NCBI GenBank assembly: GCA_951804985.1
Contig: OX638132.1
Span: 28,726,440-28,790,439 of the forward strand
DNA from: Dryomyza anilis
Taxonomy: Eukaryota; Arthropoda; Insecta; Diptera; Dryomyzidae
Length of the DNA stretch: 64,000 bases
Direction: 5' to 3'
Both the position numbers and the translations under genes were made by a program. Positions 47,838 to 59,470 of this stretch are shown piece after piece (the first letter of the stretch is position 1; each line of letters begins with the position of its first letter). Under the pieces are notes generated by a model, which was not told where the DNA came from, made no database searches, and worked only from the letters and a program-made list of their open reading frames with translations.

Positions 47838-48147
47838 GCCGCGGTAGCTCAGTGGTTAGTGCGTTGGACTGCGAGCCGTAAGGTCCCCGGTTCAAGCCTG
47901 GACTGGGGCTAACAAAACAACATCTTTTCATAGAAACATTTTTCTATACCGCGCTACCTCTCGGCAGTAAATGGCAAACCTACGAGAGTAAAACATTGCC
48001 AATGAAAAGCTCTCACCCGCCGTTCGGATTCGGCAATAAACAGTAGGTTCCACCACTTTGAGTACAAATATAACACGCACAGCTCAAAATGGTTAGAGAG
48101 CTCGGCCGAAGTTCTTATAGGACTGTAGTGCCAAACTATTATATTAT
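47838..48147 (+). mobile_element. Full-length tRNA-derived SINE, best-preserved copy
   Basis: GCCGCGGTAGCTCAGTGGTT (A box) and CCGGTTCAAGCCTGG (B box) head, body, and tail CCAAACTATTATATTAT. The target duplication AATACTATTTTTGTA (47823-47837) matches 48148-48162 at 14 of 15 positions. Transcription would start at the head by RNA polymerase III. Length 310 bp. Confidence 0.95.
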
Positions 48148-48162
48148 AATACTAATTTTGTA

Positions 48163-48300
48163 CCTTAATTTTGCATTTTTGATGGTAATTTGCAAGCAAC
48201 CCAGAAGTGGGGAGCAAAATAGATTAAATATCAGGAGCCCCGTATTACCAAATTGAAAGATGGATTTTTTGTTGCTCTTTGTTATTATCAAAAAAAAAAG
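48163..48300. other. Short spacer
   Basis: Nothing recognised. Confidence 0.4.
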
Positions 48301-48695
48301 CTTGGGTGTCACATGGGTAATTTTGAAGTAGACAAATTTTGATAGTTGGTGTTAGTAAGAATTATGAAAGTTATAGTCGAACTAAGCCGACTATAAATAC
48401 CATATACATAAGTAATAATTTCTACGATTATCTTTTAAAGTTATCCAGGGTGGTCCCAGGGTACTTGCAATTTTGAGTACCGTATGTACGAATGAGTAAA
48501 TGCATCATAGTCGTTACGTGGGAAAAACATTATTTTTGTATATTCGAAAGTCAATATATGTATATTTGAGCAAAAAAGTTGACTTCGGACGGTAAAAATG
48601 AAATTCACCCGTGGACGTATTTGAATATAAGTGGTACGGATCACAGTTCACAATCGACCGATCATGCACAGTTTTTCTGTAATCGGGATTGCAGC

Positions 48696-48726
<31 letters not shown>

Positions 48727-48778
48727 TAGACAGACAGGCAGGCATTCCTTAACCGACTAAGAAAGTCATGCTATTCAA

Positions 48779-48780
<2 letters not shown>

Positions 48781-48833
<53 letters not shown>
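48781..48833. repeat. (AT)n microsatellite, about 26 units
   Basis: Uninterrupted AT dinucleotides in the place where other family copies read AATATATATACTTTTCC. Confidence 0.98.
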
Positions 48834-48834
<1 letters not shown>

Positions 48835-48864
48835 TTTTCCATACCGGCTATGCCTTGTTGTGTG

Positions 48865-51203
48865 CAGTGATGCCAACTTGGTGGGTTTCCCGCTAAATCT
48901 GGTGGGTTTTAAAAAATACAACGCGAAAAAAATTTGTACGGTGGACAGTGGGTTTTTTGGTGGGTTTTTAGTTTCGACACAGAGTGTTTTATAATTAAGC
49001 GGTTTTTTTTATAAAATTTAATCGAAATTATACTTTTTATATTGTATAACTTTTCCTTGAACAGTAACACAGAGGTGATGTAGGTTTTTGGAACAAAGTT
49101 GCTAATTGTTCGATTATATAAAGATGGATTCGGACAAAATCGATTTCAGGATTTAGTGCATTTCGTTATGCTTTCTATTCAATTAAATCTGTAACTTAGT
49201 ATTTAAATAAAATAAGAAAAACATTTTCTACAATATGCACTCGCCAATTCAATTTTTACAAAAACTTATTTTTAATTATATTTTTGTTAATACTATAAAA
49301 ATTAATAACATTTAAATACCATGTTATCATTAATGTTCCCAATTCATAGATTATCCAAGCAAATACGGCTCGACAATTACCACAAACTATTGTGGCATAT
49401 GTGTGCCTTTTAAGTTACCTCTGACACCAGTGTTGCAAACTAATAATATGTAGTCCCAAAGAGGTGACTAATAACATGTATGGACCATACGCAATAATAT
49501 GTCGCAATGCTGTGATATATAAGTCATTCATTCTGATAATGGAACATATACAATAAAGGGCGGAGTTAACTTTGTTGCTATTAGGTGGCAAAAAGTGGCA
49601 AATTATTTAATGTATTATGTTCCATATATGTGGCAATTATAGAATGAAGAATCTAATAGGAATATGTTTAAATATAATGTAGCTAATGAACTTTAAAATT
49701 TAATAAATGTATATTATTTTACACGACATATATATAATATCCACTACATATGTTTGTGGAAAGTTGTGTTGAAAAAATATACATCCGCAAAAGCATAATT
49801 TAAAAAATAAAAAAAAAAATCACAATTTGAATACATTTTCACAAATTGCATTTTTTTGGGTGCGCGTAAAAATTAAAGGGGGTAGGATATAAGGTTTAAC
49901 TCGCAAACTTGAATCCTTTGTTAAATTCGAGTTGTAATTTTTTCAAAACTCTGTTCGTAAAGACTTCGTTTATTATGCCATACATATTTTTTATTAGGGG
50001 ACAAACGTTCACGTTAATGGCACTGCGTAGGATCTTTTTATTTTTATAAATTACAGTTCAAGATAAAGTTACAGTTCAAGTTCCAAATAGGTGAACCGAA
50101 ACTTTAATGGATCAAAATTTGTGGCAACTAAGCCTCGACACGGGGCTTTTTGACTGGCAATTGGGTGGCAAATAAGTATATTACGCATGATTTAGAACAA
50201 ACATTTTAATGGCAACTGTGTGGCTACCACTTAAGTTGCCACAAAGTGGTTACTTGGGTAGAAACCGTCTGATACAAAAGTATTTTTGTAAACCTATTAT
50301 TAAAATGTTTAAAATATAGTTGGAGACTTCTATAATGACGTTATGTTCGAATTAAATTAAGAATAATCGAGAAACAGAAAAAACTTCAACCGCCACAATG
50401 AATTACATTTTTCTCGGATTGAGTTTAAGAATTATTCCAGATTTCTAAGTGCTTCGAGACATGTCAGACTGAATTCGGTTTTGTCTGAATAATGTTGTTC
50501 TTAATTTGTTAACTGTCAAAGTATGTTCAAAGTTAAATGTAAACGCAAATAAAATTCGATGTAAAATCATTTGTATTTTATTAAATAATTTTCTTCAATT
50601 ACTTAAAAGAAAAGTGCGTTGGACTGCGAGTCGAAAGGTCCCCGGTTCAAGCCTGGACTGGGACTAACAACATCTTTTCATAGAAATATTTTTCTATACC
50701 GCGCTACCTCTCGTCAGTAAATGGCAAACCTACGAGAGTAAAACATTGCCTATGAAAAAGCTCTCACCCGCCGTTCGGATTCGGCAATAAACTGTAGGTC
50801 CCACCACTTTGAGTACAAATATAACACGCACAGCTCAAAATGGTGAGAGAGCTTGGCCGAAGTTCTGCACAGGACTGTAGCGCCAAACTATTATTATTAT
50901 TTATTAAAAGAAAAATAATATATAAAATAACAAAAAAATACATTTTTTTATACACTCAATAAAAATATTTTTAAATACCTAAAATCGTTATATTCCAAAA
51001 AATTACATATTCATGGCCAGATCATGTTTGTCAAGTAAAATAAAATACATTATTATATTAATGTGATATTTTAACGTTATTTGTCATTGTTAACCAATCC
51101 TGTATACAAATTGTAAAAATGTATACAAACGGTGGGTTTTGGTTAAAAACTTGTTTCTTGTCTCGATTTGGTGGGTTTTGCTTTTGAAAAGTTGGCAACA
51201 CTG
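48865..51203. mobile_element. hAT-like element, 2.3 kb, with a nested SINE
   Basis: Ends CAGTGATGCCAACTT and AAGTTGGCAACACTG (14 of 15 paired). Flanking octamers GTTGTGTG and GTTCTATG agree at 6 of 8. GGTGGGTTT words lie at both ends. The interior contains several GTGGCAA words but no recognisable transposase. Confidence 0.65.
50614..50903 (+). mobile_element. 5'-truncated tRNA-derived SINE
   Basis: Begins inside the tRNA-like head (GTGCGTTGGACTGCGAGTCG), so the A box is missing while the B box is intact. Perfect 11-bp duplication TTAAAAGAAAA at 50603-50613 and 50904-50914 shows the truncation occurred at insertion. Confidence 0.93.
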
Positions 51204-51227
51204 GTTCTATGTGTGTTACAAACGGCG

Positions 51228-52066
51228 CACAGTGGTCTGAGAAAGGCTTCTGACGGTCAAAAATCTGTAACTTTTGAGCATAAATTTTTAGTTTTAAAAA
51301 TGTGAAAAACACAATTTTTTTTTCCAGAGCCATTTTTATTTTGGGCAAAAATTGTATAACACGTATATATATTTTTTTAAACAACAAATTTAATGATATT
51401 TAAAAATAAAAAAAAAAAAATTTGACGCCACTTCTTTGCGATATTCACGCGACAGGGTGTCACGTGAACGTAGAAAATTTAAAACTAAAATTCTCAATCA
51501 AAATAAAATCGATTCCGCGGGTCATGGTGGGTATAGTCTACAAAGAGTATTTAATTGAAATGATTCGGAATTTCAAAACCAGAAAAGAAAACATTGTCCT
51601 TCATTGGCCTTCGAAAGGTATACCCTATCAAAGTCAACATTTCATATAAAAACACTGCAACCAACTGAAATCACAGAAGTAAATTTTTCAATTTAAAAAA
51701 ATCGATTTCGGCGGGTCGCTGCGTGTATAGTTAATAGGAAGTATTTAATTTGAATGATTTGAGGTTTAAAAAAAAAAAAAATATTGGCCTTCATTGGCAC
51801 TTGGAAGTTATACACTATCAAGTCAACATTTCATATAAAAACACTGCAAATAACTGAAATCACTGGGGTAAATTTTTTAATTAAAAAAAAAATTGGTATG
51901 ATTTGAGTTTCTGATAGAAAAAAGAAAATATTGTCCTTGGAAGTTATACTCTACTATAGTAAAAATTAAGCTTTAAATTAGACATTATAAAAAAATTATA
52001 ATTGTCAGCGATGCGAGCGTTTTTTTTTTAATTTTGGCCACGGCAGCTAACTCTCAGACCACTGTG
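51228..52066. mobile_element. Transib-like element E1 (CACAGTGGTCTGAGA termini)
   Basis: Ends CACAGTGGTCTGAGA and TCTCAGACCACTGTG, flanked by CGGCG at 51223-51227 and 52067-52071. Other mini-me-like copies in the window have the single target ACAAACGGCGTACCAAA. Transib elements make 5-bp CGNCG-type duplications and have CACARTG ends. 839 bp, no transposase. Confidence 0.82.
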
Positions 52067-52080
52067 CGGCGTACCAAATG

Positions 52081-52897
52081 TCGGTCATTCCACGTCAAAC
52101 TGGGCACTTTCATATTTATTCTTTTTGATTTCGTTTACTCTTTTTGATTTCGTTGAAACTTTGCACTTATGTTCTATGTCGAAAAATATTTTACATGTAT
52201 TTCATGTTTTATATAAAAAGAAAAAGATTTTTGATAGTGTACCCTTTAATAAATTCAAAAATATCGTTGAAATTCAACATTTTACATTCAATTAAATTAC
52301 TGTAGCACGTGATCGATAAGTTCAATATTGAACAATTTGATCTCATTTTAAAAGTAATGAATTCATCTTACTAATGGTTTACTCAATTTTAAAATATTAC
52401 GTACAAAAATAATAAGAAAAAATGGTCCGAAAGTTTTAAAACCGATTTTTTGGTCAACACATAATTTTTTTAATTTTTTTTAAACTATCACAAAACTACA
52501 TCAATAATGCAGCTTATATCTATAATATAGCATATACAAATAAATACCTATTATTTTTGAACAAAATGGATTTCTTTAGCTAATTGAATAATCGGTCATA
52601 CAACGTCAGAAATATCAATCTTGGCACAATATTTTCTAATTTTGAGAATATTTTGAGAGATTGAGAGAATATTTTGAGAGATTGAGAGAATATTTTCTAG
52701 AAATATTGATTTCAATTGAACTTTTTCGATTGTTCCTCATTGCTTTAATTTCATATTTTGCTTGTTGTAATTTACGATCGAAAATAATGTGGCAGCGAAC
52801 CAATTGCGTAGGGAAGGAAATCGGTAGCTGATCTTTAAATGTTGATAGTTTACAAACTATGTGAGAATCCATCAACATTATTTTTTAATCGACGGGG
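52081..52897. other. AT-rich spacer with a short tandem repeat
   Basis: 52645-52695 has about 2.5 units of GAGAATATTTTGAGAGATT. GGTCATTCCACGTCAAAC at about 52083 recalls the R4 terminus. No gene. Confidence 0.4.
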
Positions 52898-53863
52898 CAC
52901 AATGTTCCAGAATTCAAATTTAGGCGGCCAAAAGTCTAAATTTGTTTGTCTCAAAAACTGAATCTGATTTGACAAACATAATTAGAAAAGACTGCTGACT
53001 ACAATGAAATAAGAAAAACGTTGATTTTGACCACTTTAATGTACCTGCGGAGGGACTAACGTTGACTTAATTTGAAAAAATAATTGCTATACAAGTTTTT
53101 TTTTTTAAATAAAAAAAGATATGACATTTCAAACTACATTACTTTTTTTGATTATATTAAGTACTTAATAACGTACTTGATATTTATAAAAAAAAAAACA
53201 TATTTTTTTGTATTACTTTGGACTGCAATTAATTTTTAGGGGTTGATATTGAGTGGTTTCTTATAGATCTCAATGTCGTCCAAATGCCTGTCTAGATTTG
53301 GTTTGTTCATTCTTGCGCCTCCGTGGTTTAGACCGATTTTTATGACAAATAATGTGCTTTTTTTAAATCGCGAAAAACACAAATATAATTTTTAAAAAAT
53401 ATATTTTATTTCAATAACTGACTTACGTATACGTATTTATGAATGAATGTGTGATATATATTGGTCCACAAAGTCTAAAATCCACAAAAACACTCAAATT
53501 ATCAGTAATAAAATTATGAAATAACTATTTTTTAGTAAACCGTGTTTTTTAACTTCTACTAACATAATATAAAAACCGAATATGGGATTAAACTCGGCAT
53601 CCCAAAATCAATTAAAAATGATACTAACATAGCCGCGGTAGCTTAGTGATTAGTGCGTTGGACTGCGAGCCGTAAGGTCCCCGGTTCAAGCCTGGACTGG
53701 GGCTAACAAAACAACATCGTTTCATAGAAACATTTTTCTATACCGCGCTACCTCTCGGCAGTAAATGGCAAACCTAGGAGAGTAAAACATTACCTATGAA
53801 AAGCTTTCACCCGCCGTTCGGATTCGGCAATTAACTGTAGGTCCCACCACTTTGAGTACAAAT

Positions 53864-55370
53864 CAGTGATGCTAATTCCCAAATTTGTGGGGAATTTTAA
53901 TCTTAGTGGGTAAACGGGGAATGGTTAATTTTTAGGGCGGGGAATTTAAAATTAGGATCTGTTTTCATTTCCTAAATTTTAAGGGATTGGAATATAGTGG
54001 CATATTCATACTTTTGATCGAATTTCATATGAAAATTTTAAAAATAACGTTTTTACTTGTAGATTCGATATTTTAGTATAATAAATAATTTATGAAATGA
54101 ATTTAAACAGCATGCTTTGACTTCAACGCTTTCAATTCGTTTGAAAATAATAAATTCAAAGTCGTTTGATTAGAATTTTGCAGGTAAAATCGTACTCTAT
54201 CGAAAACGGGAACTTACCTCTATATTCCAATCATGTGAAAGATCATAATTTGGCTTCTAATAAAAACAATCTATGTGATTTCTATATCTATATAAATTCC
54301 TTTAACATTTTTTGAATGTATCTGATGTTATGTTTTTAAATAAAGAATAAATTTCGACTTTATTTGACATGCCCCTTGAATAGTTGTCTTCAGTATTATA
54401 AAGATTGTGATTATTGGGAATTTAAAATTTTCAAACTAAAAATATCAATGACAAAAATGGAGTTAAAAAATGATCAAAATTAAAAAAAAACTAAAATAAT
54501 ATATAAAGTGGTAGTATATCATGATAAGGTTTGCCATTTCGAATTTCGGTAGTAAATTTCGCTCGTATATCGTATATCTTTCTATCATGAAATGGCAAAC
54601 CTTACTGAAGAGAAATGTTAAAAGATCGGCAAGAAATATGGCGTCGTTTGCTTTCTCTGTAGGTCTACTTTTTTAGCGTCCCTGTTGAAAAACCCTTGAA
54701 AAACCCTTGTAGCGCTCTTATTGAAAAACCCTTTATATACAACTGCAATTTTGTTTATACAGGTCTTTAAATGGTTAAATTCGAAATAGTTTGCTCCTAT
54801 TCAAAAATATTTTTATCTGCACAAATTGCCCTTTTTAAGTACTATTTTAAACCAATTTAAATATAAATAATTTGTTTAATATGATATATTTTTTCAGTCA
54901 CATTATAGTCAATATTTCATATATTTAAAATTTCATATTAACTGACTACTAATTGTGTATCTATTTATCTGTATGTTAAGTTTAAAAAAATACGGACATT
55001 TTGATTGGGAACTATAGACTTTTGATTTTTTTATTTAAGCTAAGTTTAAACATTCAATGAAAAACTGTACCTGTTTAAATAAATATAGCACCACTTGGTA
55101 ATAACAAATATTTTTTCTCAATTTATAATAGCTGATAAATGTCATTCAAAAATTAGAGAAATCAAGAAATAAAAAAACATACGTATTAAATGAATATGTT
55201 ATATTTGTAATATTTGTTCTATGGATTATTTTCATTTTTATTAAAAATGTAGCAAAAACACTATTTATTTTCAGTGTATTTAAATTACATTTCTGCGGGG
55301 AATTTTATAGTCAATTGGGGAATTTTGCTAAGAGTATCGGGGAAAATGAAAATCCTAATTGGCATCACTG
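53864..55370. mobile_element. hAT-like element inside the SINE, 1507 bp
   Basis: Ends CAGTGATGCTAATT and AATTGGCATCACTG. Flanks GTACAAAT (53856-53863) and GTTCAAAT (55371-55378) are an 8-bp duplication with one change. Intact SINE copies show the target undivided. No transposase; a mariner hairpin remnant sits inside. Confidence 0.85.
54525..54733. mobile_element. Mariner-derived fold-back hairpin, copy 3 (left arm shortened)
   Basis: AAGGTTTGCCATTTC at 54527 is mirrored by GAAATGGCAAACCTT at about 54589. The right arm continues to CCTGTTGAAAAACCCTT, followed by the other mariner end (TGTAGCGCTCTTATTGAAAA). Confidence 0.8.
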
Positions 55371-55507
55371 GTTCAAATATAACACGCACAGCTCAAATGG
55401 TGAGAGAGCTCGGCCTATTTCTTATATGACTGTAGTGCCAAACTATTATTATTATTATTAACATAATTTTGGCCACCTAAATTTGAATTCAGTACCACTG
55501 TGCGGGG

Positions 55508-55840
55508 TTTCAAAAAATATAGATTTTTTTTTATTTTTAAAAGAGTGGGGCGTATACGTAACAGCGATTTGGAAAATATATTTAACTTTTTCTATGTTCA
55601 ATGTATTTTATTTTTAAAATTGTTATTTTTATTTGAATGCGTGATCAAAAATCTTATAGAAACCATTAGCTTCATTGAATATTTCAAACGGCTACAGAAA
55701 TATAAATACATTTATATAAATATTTATAATTTAGTAATATTTTTAATATTTTTTTCTTTTCCCCGCCTCTCTCCTACATGGCTGCATTAAACTGTAGCTT
55801 TATCTATGCTGTTGCATGTCTGGTTGACTGCTCTAAGTCT
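55508..55840. other. AT-rich spacer
   Basis: Nothing recognised. The 96-codon AT-rich frame at 55500-55790 overlaps the Transib-like end and is not supported. Confidence 0.4.
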
Positions 55841-56753
55841 TCGGCAAATTTGCTGCGCATCAACCTGTTGATTAAATTCAATTGAATCGAATTGTCGCCA
55901 TCAATTGGATGCAATTGAATTGAAAAACGTGCAAAGATCGATGCGATGCAATGCAAAAAGCTTCATTTCCTTCGCGTCGTCACCGCCGTCGAATCCTTGT
56001 CAACATTGGTGGCATCGCAGTCACTTGGTTCGATTGCATTGCGCCAACAACCCATCAACTGCCATCGCTGATATTGGCTTGATTGCTAATTCGTCCCGTA
56101 GACACGTTTGCGGTGTTTGTATTTGCGGCTGCGAGTATTTGCGTTAGAATTTCCACTTTGCATTAGAATCGTTCGAGTTCGTTTGCCGCGTAATCATCAG
56201 CGACAACAACAACATCAATAATATCAACAGCAGTAAAACATTAACAACTACAACAACATCAACCGTAGTGATGAGCAGCATCATCCAACCAAGCACCTGC
56301 GAGCAGAACAAACGCACTACGGTGTACGGTTGCCATCTAGCCAAAAGTGTCTCTGGTTCAGCGCAAAACACCATCTTTCAACGAGTCTGACCAGAAATGC
56401 AGTCCAATAACTCTTGTTCGTCATTTGATTATTGACTGGATTGTGGCGCCAGAAGACATCAAATCGATTTCCTAATTAAACAAGTCATAATTTATGCTGC
56501 CCCAGAAATATGTTAATCGTTCAATAATTGGTGCAGCAAAATCAGCGACTTCAATAAGTCAAACGTAGTTATAGCTCTGAAATCATTAAATCCTTTCGAA
56601 TCCCGACCTTAATTTAAAGTCTCTAATTAAGTCTAAGAGAACAACATTTTAGGCAACACTACGAGTTTTTGAAAAAACCACAAACCTGAAAACTTTTGGG
56701 AAGATAAGATTTAATTGAGAGATGAGAGGTGAAAGAAGAGGCTTTGTTTCAGT
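55841..56753. other. Low-repeat, GC-richer segment; candidate regulatory or leader DNA
   Basis: Contains repeated CAATTGAATTGAA/TCAATTGGATGC words (55870-55930), ACAACAACAACATCAA tracts and GCGTCGTCACCGCCGTCG. Frames of 76-80 codons exist on both strands without recognisable domains. No window repeat enters it. Confidence 0.25.
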
Positions 56754-57150
56754 GATGTCAATTCATAATTTCATTTTTCCCGATATTCTTAGCAAAATTC
56801 CTCAATTGACTATAAAATTCCGCGCACAAATGTAATTTAAATACACAGAGAATAAATAGTGTTTTTTTCTATATTTTTAATAAAAATAGGAATAATAGGA
56901 ATAAAATAGGAATAATCCATAGAACAAATATTACGCAATATATTCATTTATTATGTTTTTTTTTATTTCTTGATTTTTCTAATTTTCGAAAGACATTTAT
57001 CAGCCATTAAAACTTGAGAAAATTATTTGTTATTACCAAGTGATGCTATATTTATTAATTAAGGTCCAATTTTTTTTGATGAAAGTTCAAACTTAGCTTA
57101 AATAAACGAATTGAAAGCGTTGAAGTCAAAGCATGCTGTTTATATTGAAA
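56754..57150 (-). mobile_element. Fragment of the 53.9-kb hAT-like element, opposite orientation
   Basis: CAGTGATGTCAATTCATAAT and CCCGATATTCTTAGCAAAAT match the complement of 55280-55370. CGTTGAAGTCAAAGCATGCTG matches the complement of about 54110. The other terminus is missing. Confidence 0.75.
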
Positions 57151-57159
57151 AATTATTCG

Positions 57160-57760
57160 TTTTACCGGAAATTCTGATTAATCGCAATCACGATTAATCA
57201 ATTATTCGATTAATCGAATTTTTCAATGAACCGAAAATACGATTAATCGGTTAATTATAACTTTCAATTAATCAAAAATATACAAAAAATGTTTTTGCAT
57301 AAAAAATAACAAAAGAAAAATACTGAAATTTAATATTCAAATACCTAAATAGATGAGTAGATTGCCGGTATTTATATAATATAAAAACAACAATCGAATT
57401 AAATTAATCAGATTTCAGATTAACCGGTTAATCGTTATTTTGATTATTCAAAAATCTGAACCGATTAATCGAATTATTGATTAATTGAATTATTGATTAA
57501 TCGAATTATTGATTAATCGAATTATTGATTAATCGAATTATTGATTAATCGAATTATTGATTAATCGAATTATTGATTAATCGAATTATTGATTAATCGA
57601 ATTATTGATTAATCGAATTATTGATTAATCGAATTATTGATTAATCGAATTATTGATTAATCGAATTATTGATTAATCGAATTATTGATTAATCGAATTA
57701 TTGATTGAAATACGATTAATCGAATAATTGGTTAATCGAATAATTGAAAACATTGTCAAG
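57160..57760. repeat. 16-bp minisatellite array with diverged flanks
   Basis: 57463-57702 is exactly 15 units of GATTAATCGAATTATT, uniform except for one C-to-T in the second unit. Flanking DNA (57170-57460 and 57705-57750) is rich in diverged CGATTAATCG words. No spacers and no palindromic leader, so it is not a CRISPR. Confidence 0.97.
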
Positions 57761-58070
57761 AATTTGTCAAAAATTAAAATAAATAATAATATCACAATCC
57801 GTCTCCTTTGGTTTTTATATTGAAACTCACAAAATACCCTGTATACATCGCATGACAACAAACAGACGCATGACACACACACTACATGACTGTATACAAG
57901 TACAGCCTCCAGCTGGCAACAAAAACCATTTGCTGTACAAAAAATTTCCCGCCAAAAAAATCGATCACTAGCTTGGATACTGTGTACACATTTTTTATTA
58001 TTGCACCTTCAAAGCAGAAGCAGAATATATGCGAAACAGATTTTTACAGAGTCAATTTAGTTTTGTGCCA
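57761..58070. other. Spacer
   Basis: Nothing recognised. Confidence 0.4.
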
Positions 58071-59470
58071 TCCCAGCAGGAAATGGCCTCATTGATGACA
58101 AGGCCATCAATGAAGCATCGAAGACATTAGAAAATTTGTCATTGTCAATTTCATAAATGAAATTTCATTAAAGACGTCATACACCATATGTCATATATAC
58201 ATATATCAATGACATTGTGAAAATCTGTTATTGATGAAATGTTATTGATGACGTCATTAATGAAAATAAACATTCAAGTCACACGCCCCTAAAGGAATGC
58301 AGCATATACGTTGTGAAATGCAATGTGAAATGCATACAACATACGTCTAGGGGCAGCATTTACGCGTAAAACAGAAAATTTGCGTTAGATGTAACCTTGC
58401 CACATTATTCATAGGCCTAATCTGAGGGACCAATTTTTATAAAAGTGAGATAATAAGCATTAGTAATATTGATAGATGATGGCCGTTAGTGAAGTACGTT
58501 ATTGACATTAGCACATACCATTCCAACCGAGAAAAGAAGAAAATAATAAAATAGAAATTAATAAAATAAGATAAATAAAAAAATATATAAATTAAAAAAA
58601 AAAAATAATAAAAAAAAAATATTTGTTTACAACAAACAAAAAAAGTATGACAATCATTTGTGACTTCATTGTTGAATGACGTGCATGAAATCGTTAATGC
58701 TACACAGAAACAATTTTGTTCATAAATGGAATGGACGCCATTAATTGAGACACCGTTCATAGTATATATTGAAAAAAATCATTCTATTTATGAACTATTC
58801 TTCGTATATACGAATCGCACAATTTGAGCGAAATTGATATAATAAATGCATTCATAATTGTTATGAATTGCGTTCATTAAAGTATTCATATTAATATTTT
58901 GATGCAAAGCAGCCCAGGCTCCACGTCACGTGCCATTCAGCCGAGCATAAAGTCGATACTGAAAAATAAAGAACCAGTCCACAAAAAGGAGCATAGAAAA
59001 TATAACACAAAGTAGGTAGGTAGGCATTGGAGTATTTGTGTGCAACTGCAGCCATTTTGAGAATTCTATAAATAGATATTTTATTGCAACAGCAAGTGTA
59101 GATTAAATATAACATAAAATGTATACGTAGTTAAAATAATAAATAAATTAAAATAATAAAATGAAATAAAAAAATTAATATAATAAAATAAAAAAAATAA
59201 TAAAGAAAAAAATATATTTTTTTATTTTTAAATAGTTTAATAGTTGATAAATACCATCCATTTTTTCATAAATATTATGAATGCGTTCATCAATATAATG
59301 AATTTTTTCATTACTGTTTTATGAACGATTCATAAATTCGATAAATTTGGTTATTGGTTGAGTAAAAATGAAAAATTCATAAAATTGATGAACAAATTCA
59401 AAAATAGTATGAACTTTTTTTTTCTGTGTACATCATGCATCAGTAGATATTTGTATGAATCAGAAATCAG
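58071..59470. mobile_element. CCCAGCAGGAAATG-terminus element, copy 2, hosting a MITE
   Basis: Left end TCCCAGCAGGAAATGGCCTC. Collinear with 35504-36180 (ATGCATACAACATACGTCTA, GATGATGGCCGTTAGT, TCGTTAATGCTACA). The right end is not recognisable. Confidence 0.65.
58703..59428. mobile_element. TA-flanked MITE, termini CACAGAAACAA / TTTTTCTGTG
   Basis: TA at 58701-58702 and 59429-59430. The paralogous element at 36111-36125 has the undivided target GCTACATCATGC. The interior has TTCATAAATATTATGAAT words. Confidence 0.82.

Larger units (their letters stand above)
48301..52080 (+). mobile_element. Mini-me-like variant split by a hAT-like and a Transib-like element
   Basis: 48301-48864 carries ATAGTCGAACTAAGCCGACTAT, a GACA tract (48696-48740) and (AT)26. 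The family resumes at 51212 (TGTTACAAACGGCG) and, after the Transib-like insertion, at 52067 (CGGCGTACCAAATG). Confidence 0.72.
53632..55455 (+). mobile_element. tRNA-derived SINE split by a hAT-like element
   Basis: Head from 53632 (GCCGCGGTAGCTTAGTGATT), interrupted at 53863, resuming at about 55371 to the TTATTATTATTATTA tail. Duplications TACTAACATA and TATTAACATA (9 of 10) at 53622-53631 and 55456-55465. Confidence 0.9.
52898..55502. mobile_element. Transib-like element E2 hosting nest A
   Basis: The left end CACAATGTTCC...GAATTCAAATTTAGG and the right-end complement CACAGTGGTAC...GAATTCAAATTTAGG agree at 31 of 36 positions. CGGGG flanks both sides (52893-52897 and 55503-55507). Without the nested SINE and hAT-like element it would be about 770 bp. 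Confidence 0.8.

Noticed and set aside
47838..47910. tRNA gene with perfect A and B boxes
   Set aside because: The same head is attached to a common 230-bp body in ten copies with target duplications; it is a SINE head, and the arms do not fold into a full tRNA.
55905..56374. Opposing frames of 80 and 76 codons
   Set aside because: No recognisable motif; CAA/ATC repeats produce open frames on both strands by composition.
57463..57702. CRISPR-like direct repeat array
   Set aside because: Units abut without unique spacers and the context is eukaryotic; it is a minisatellite.
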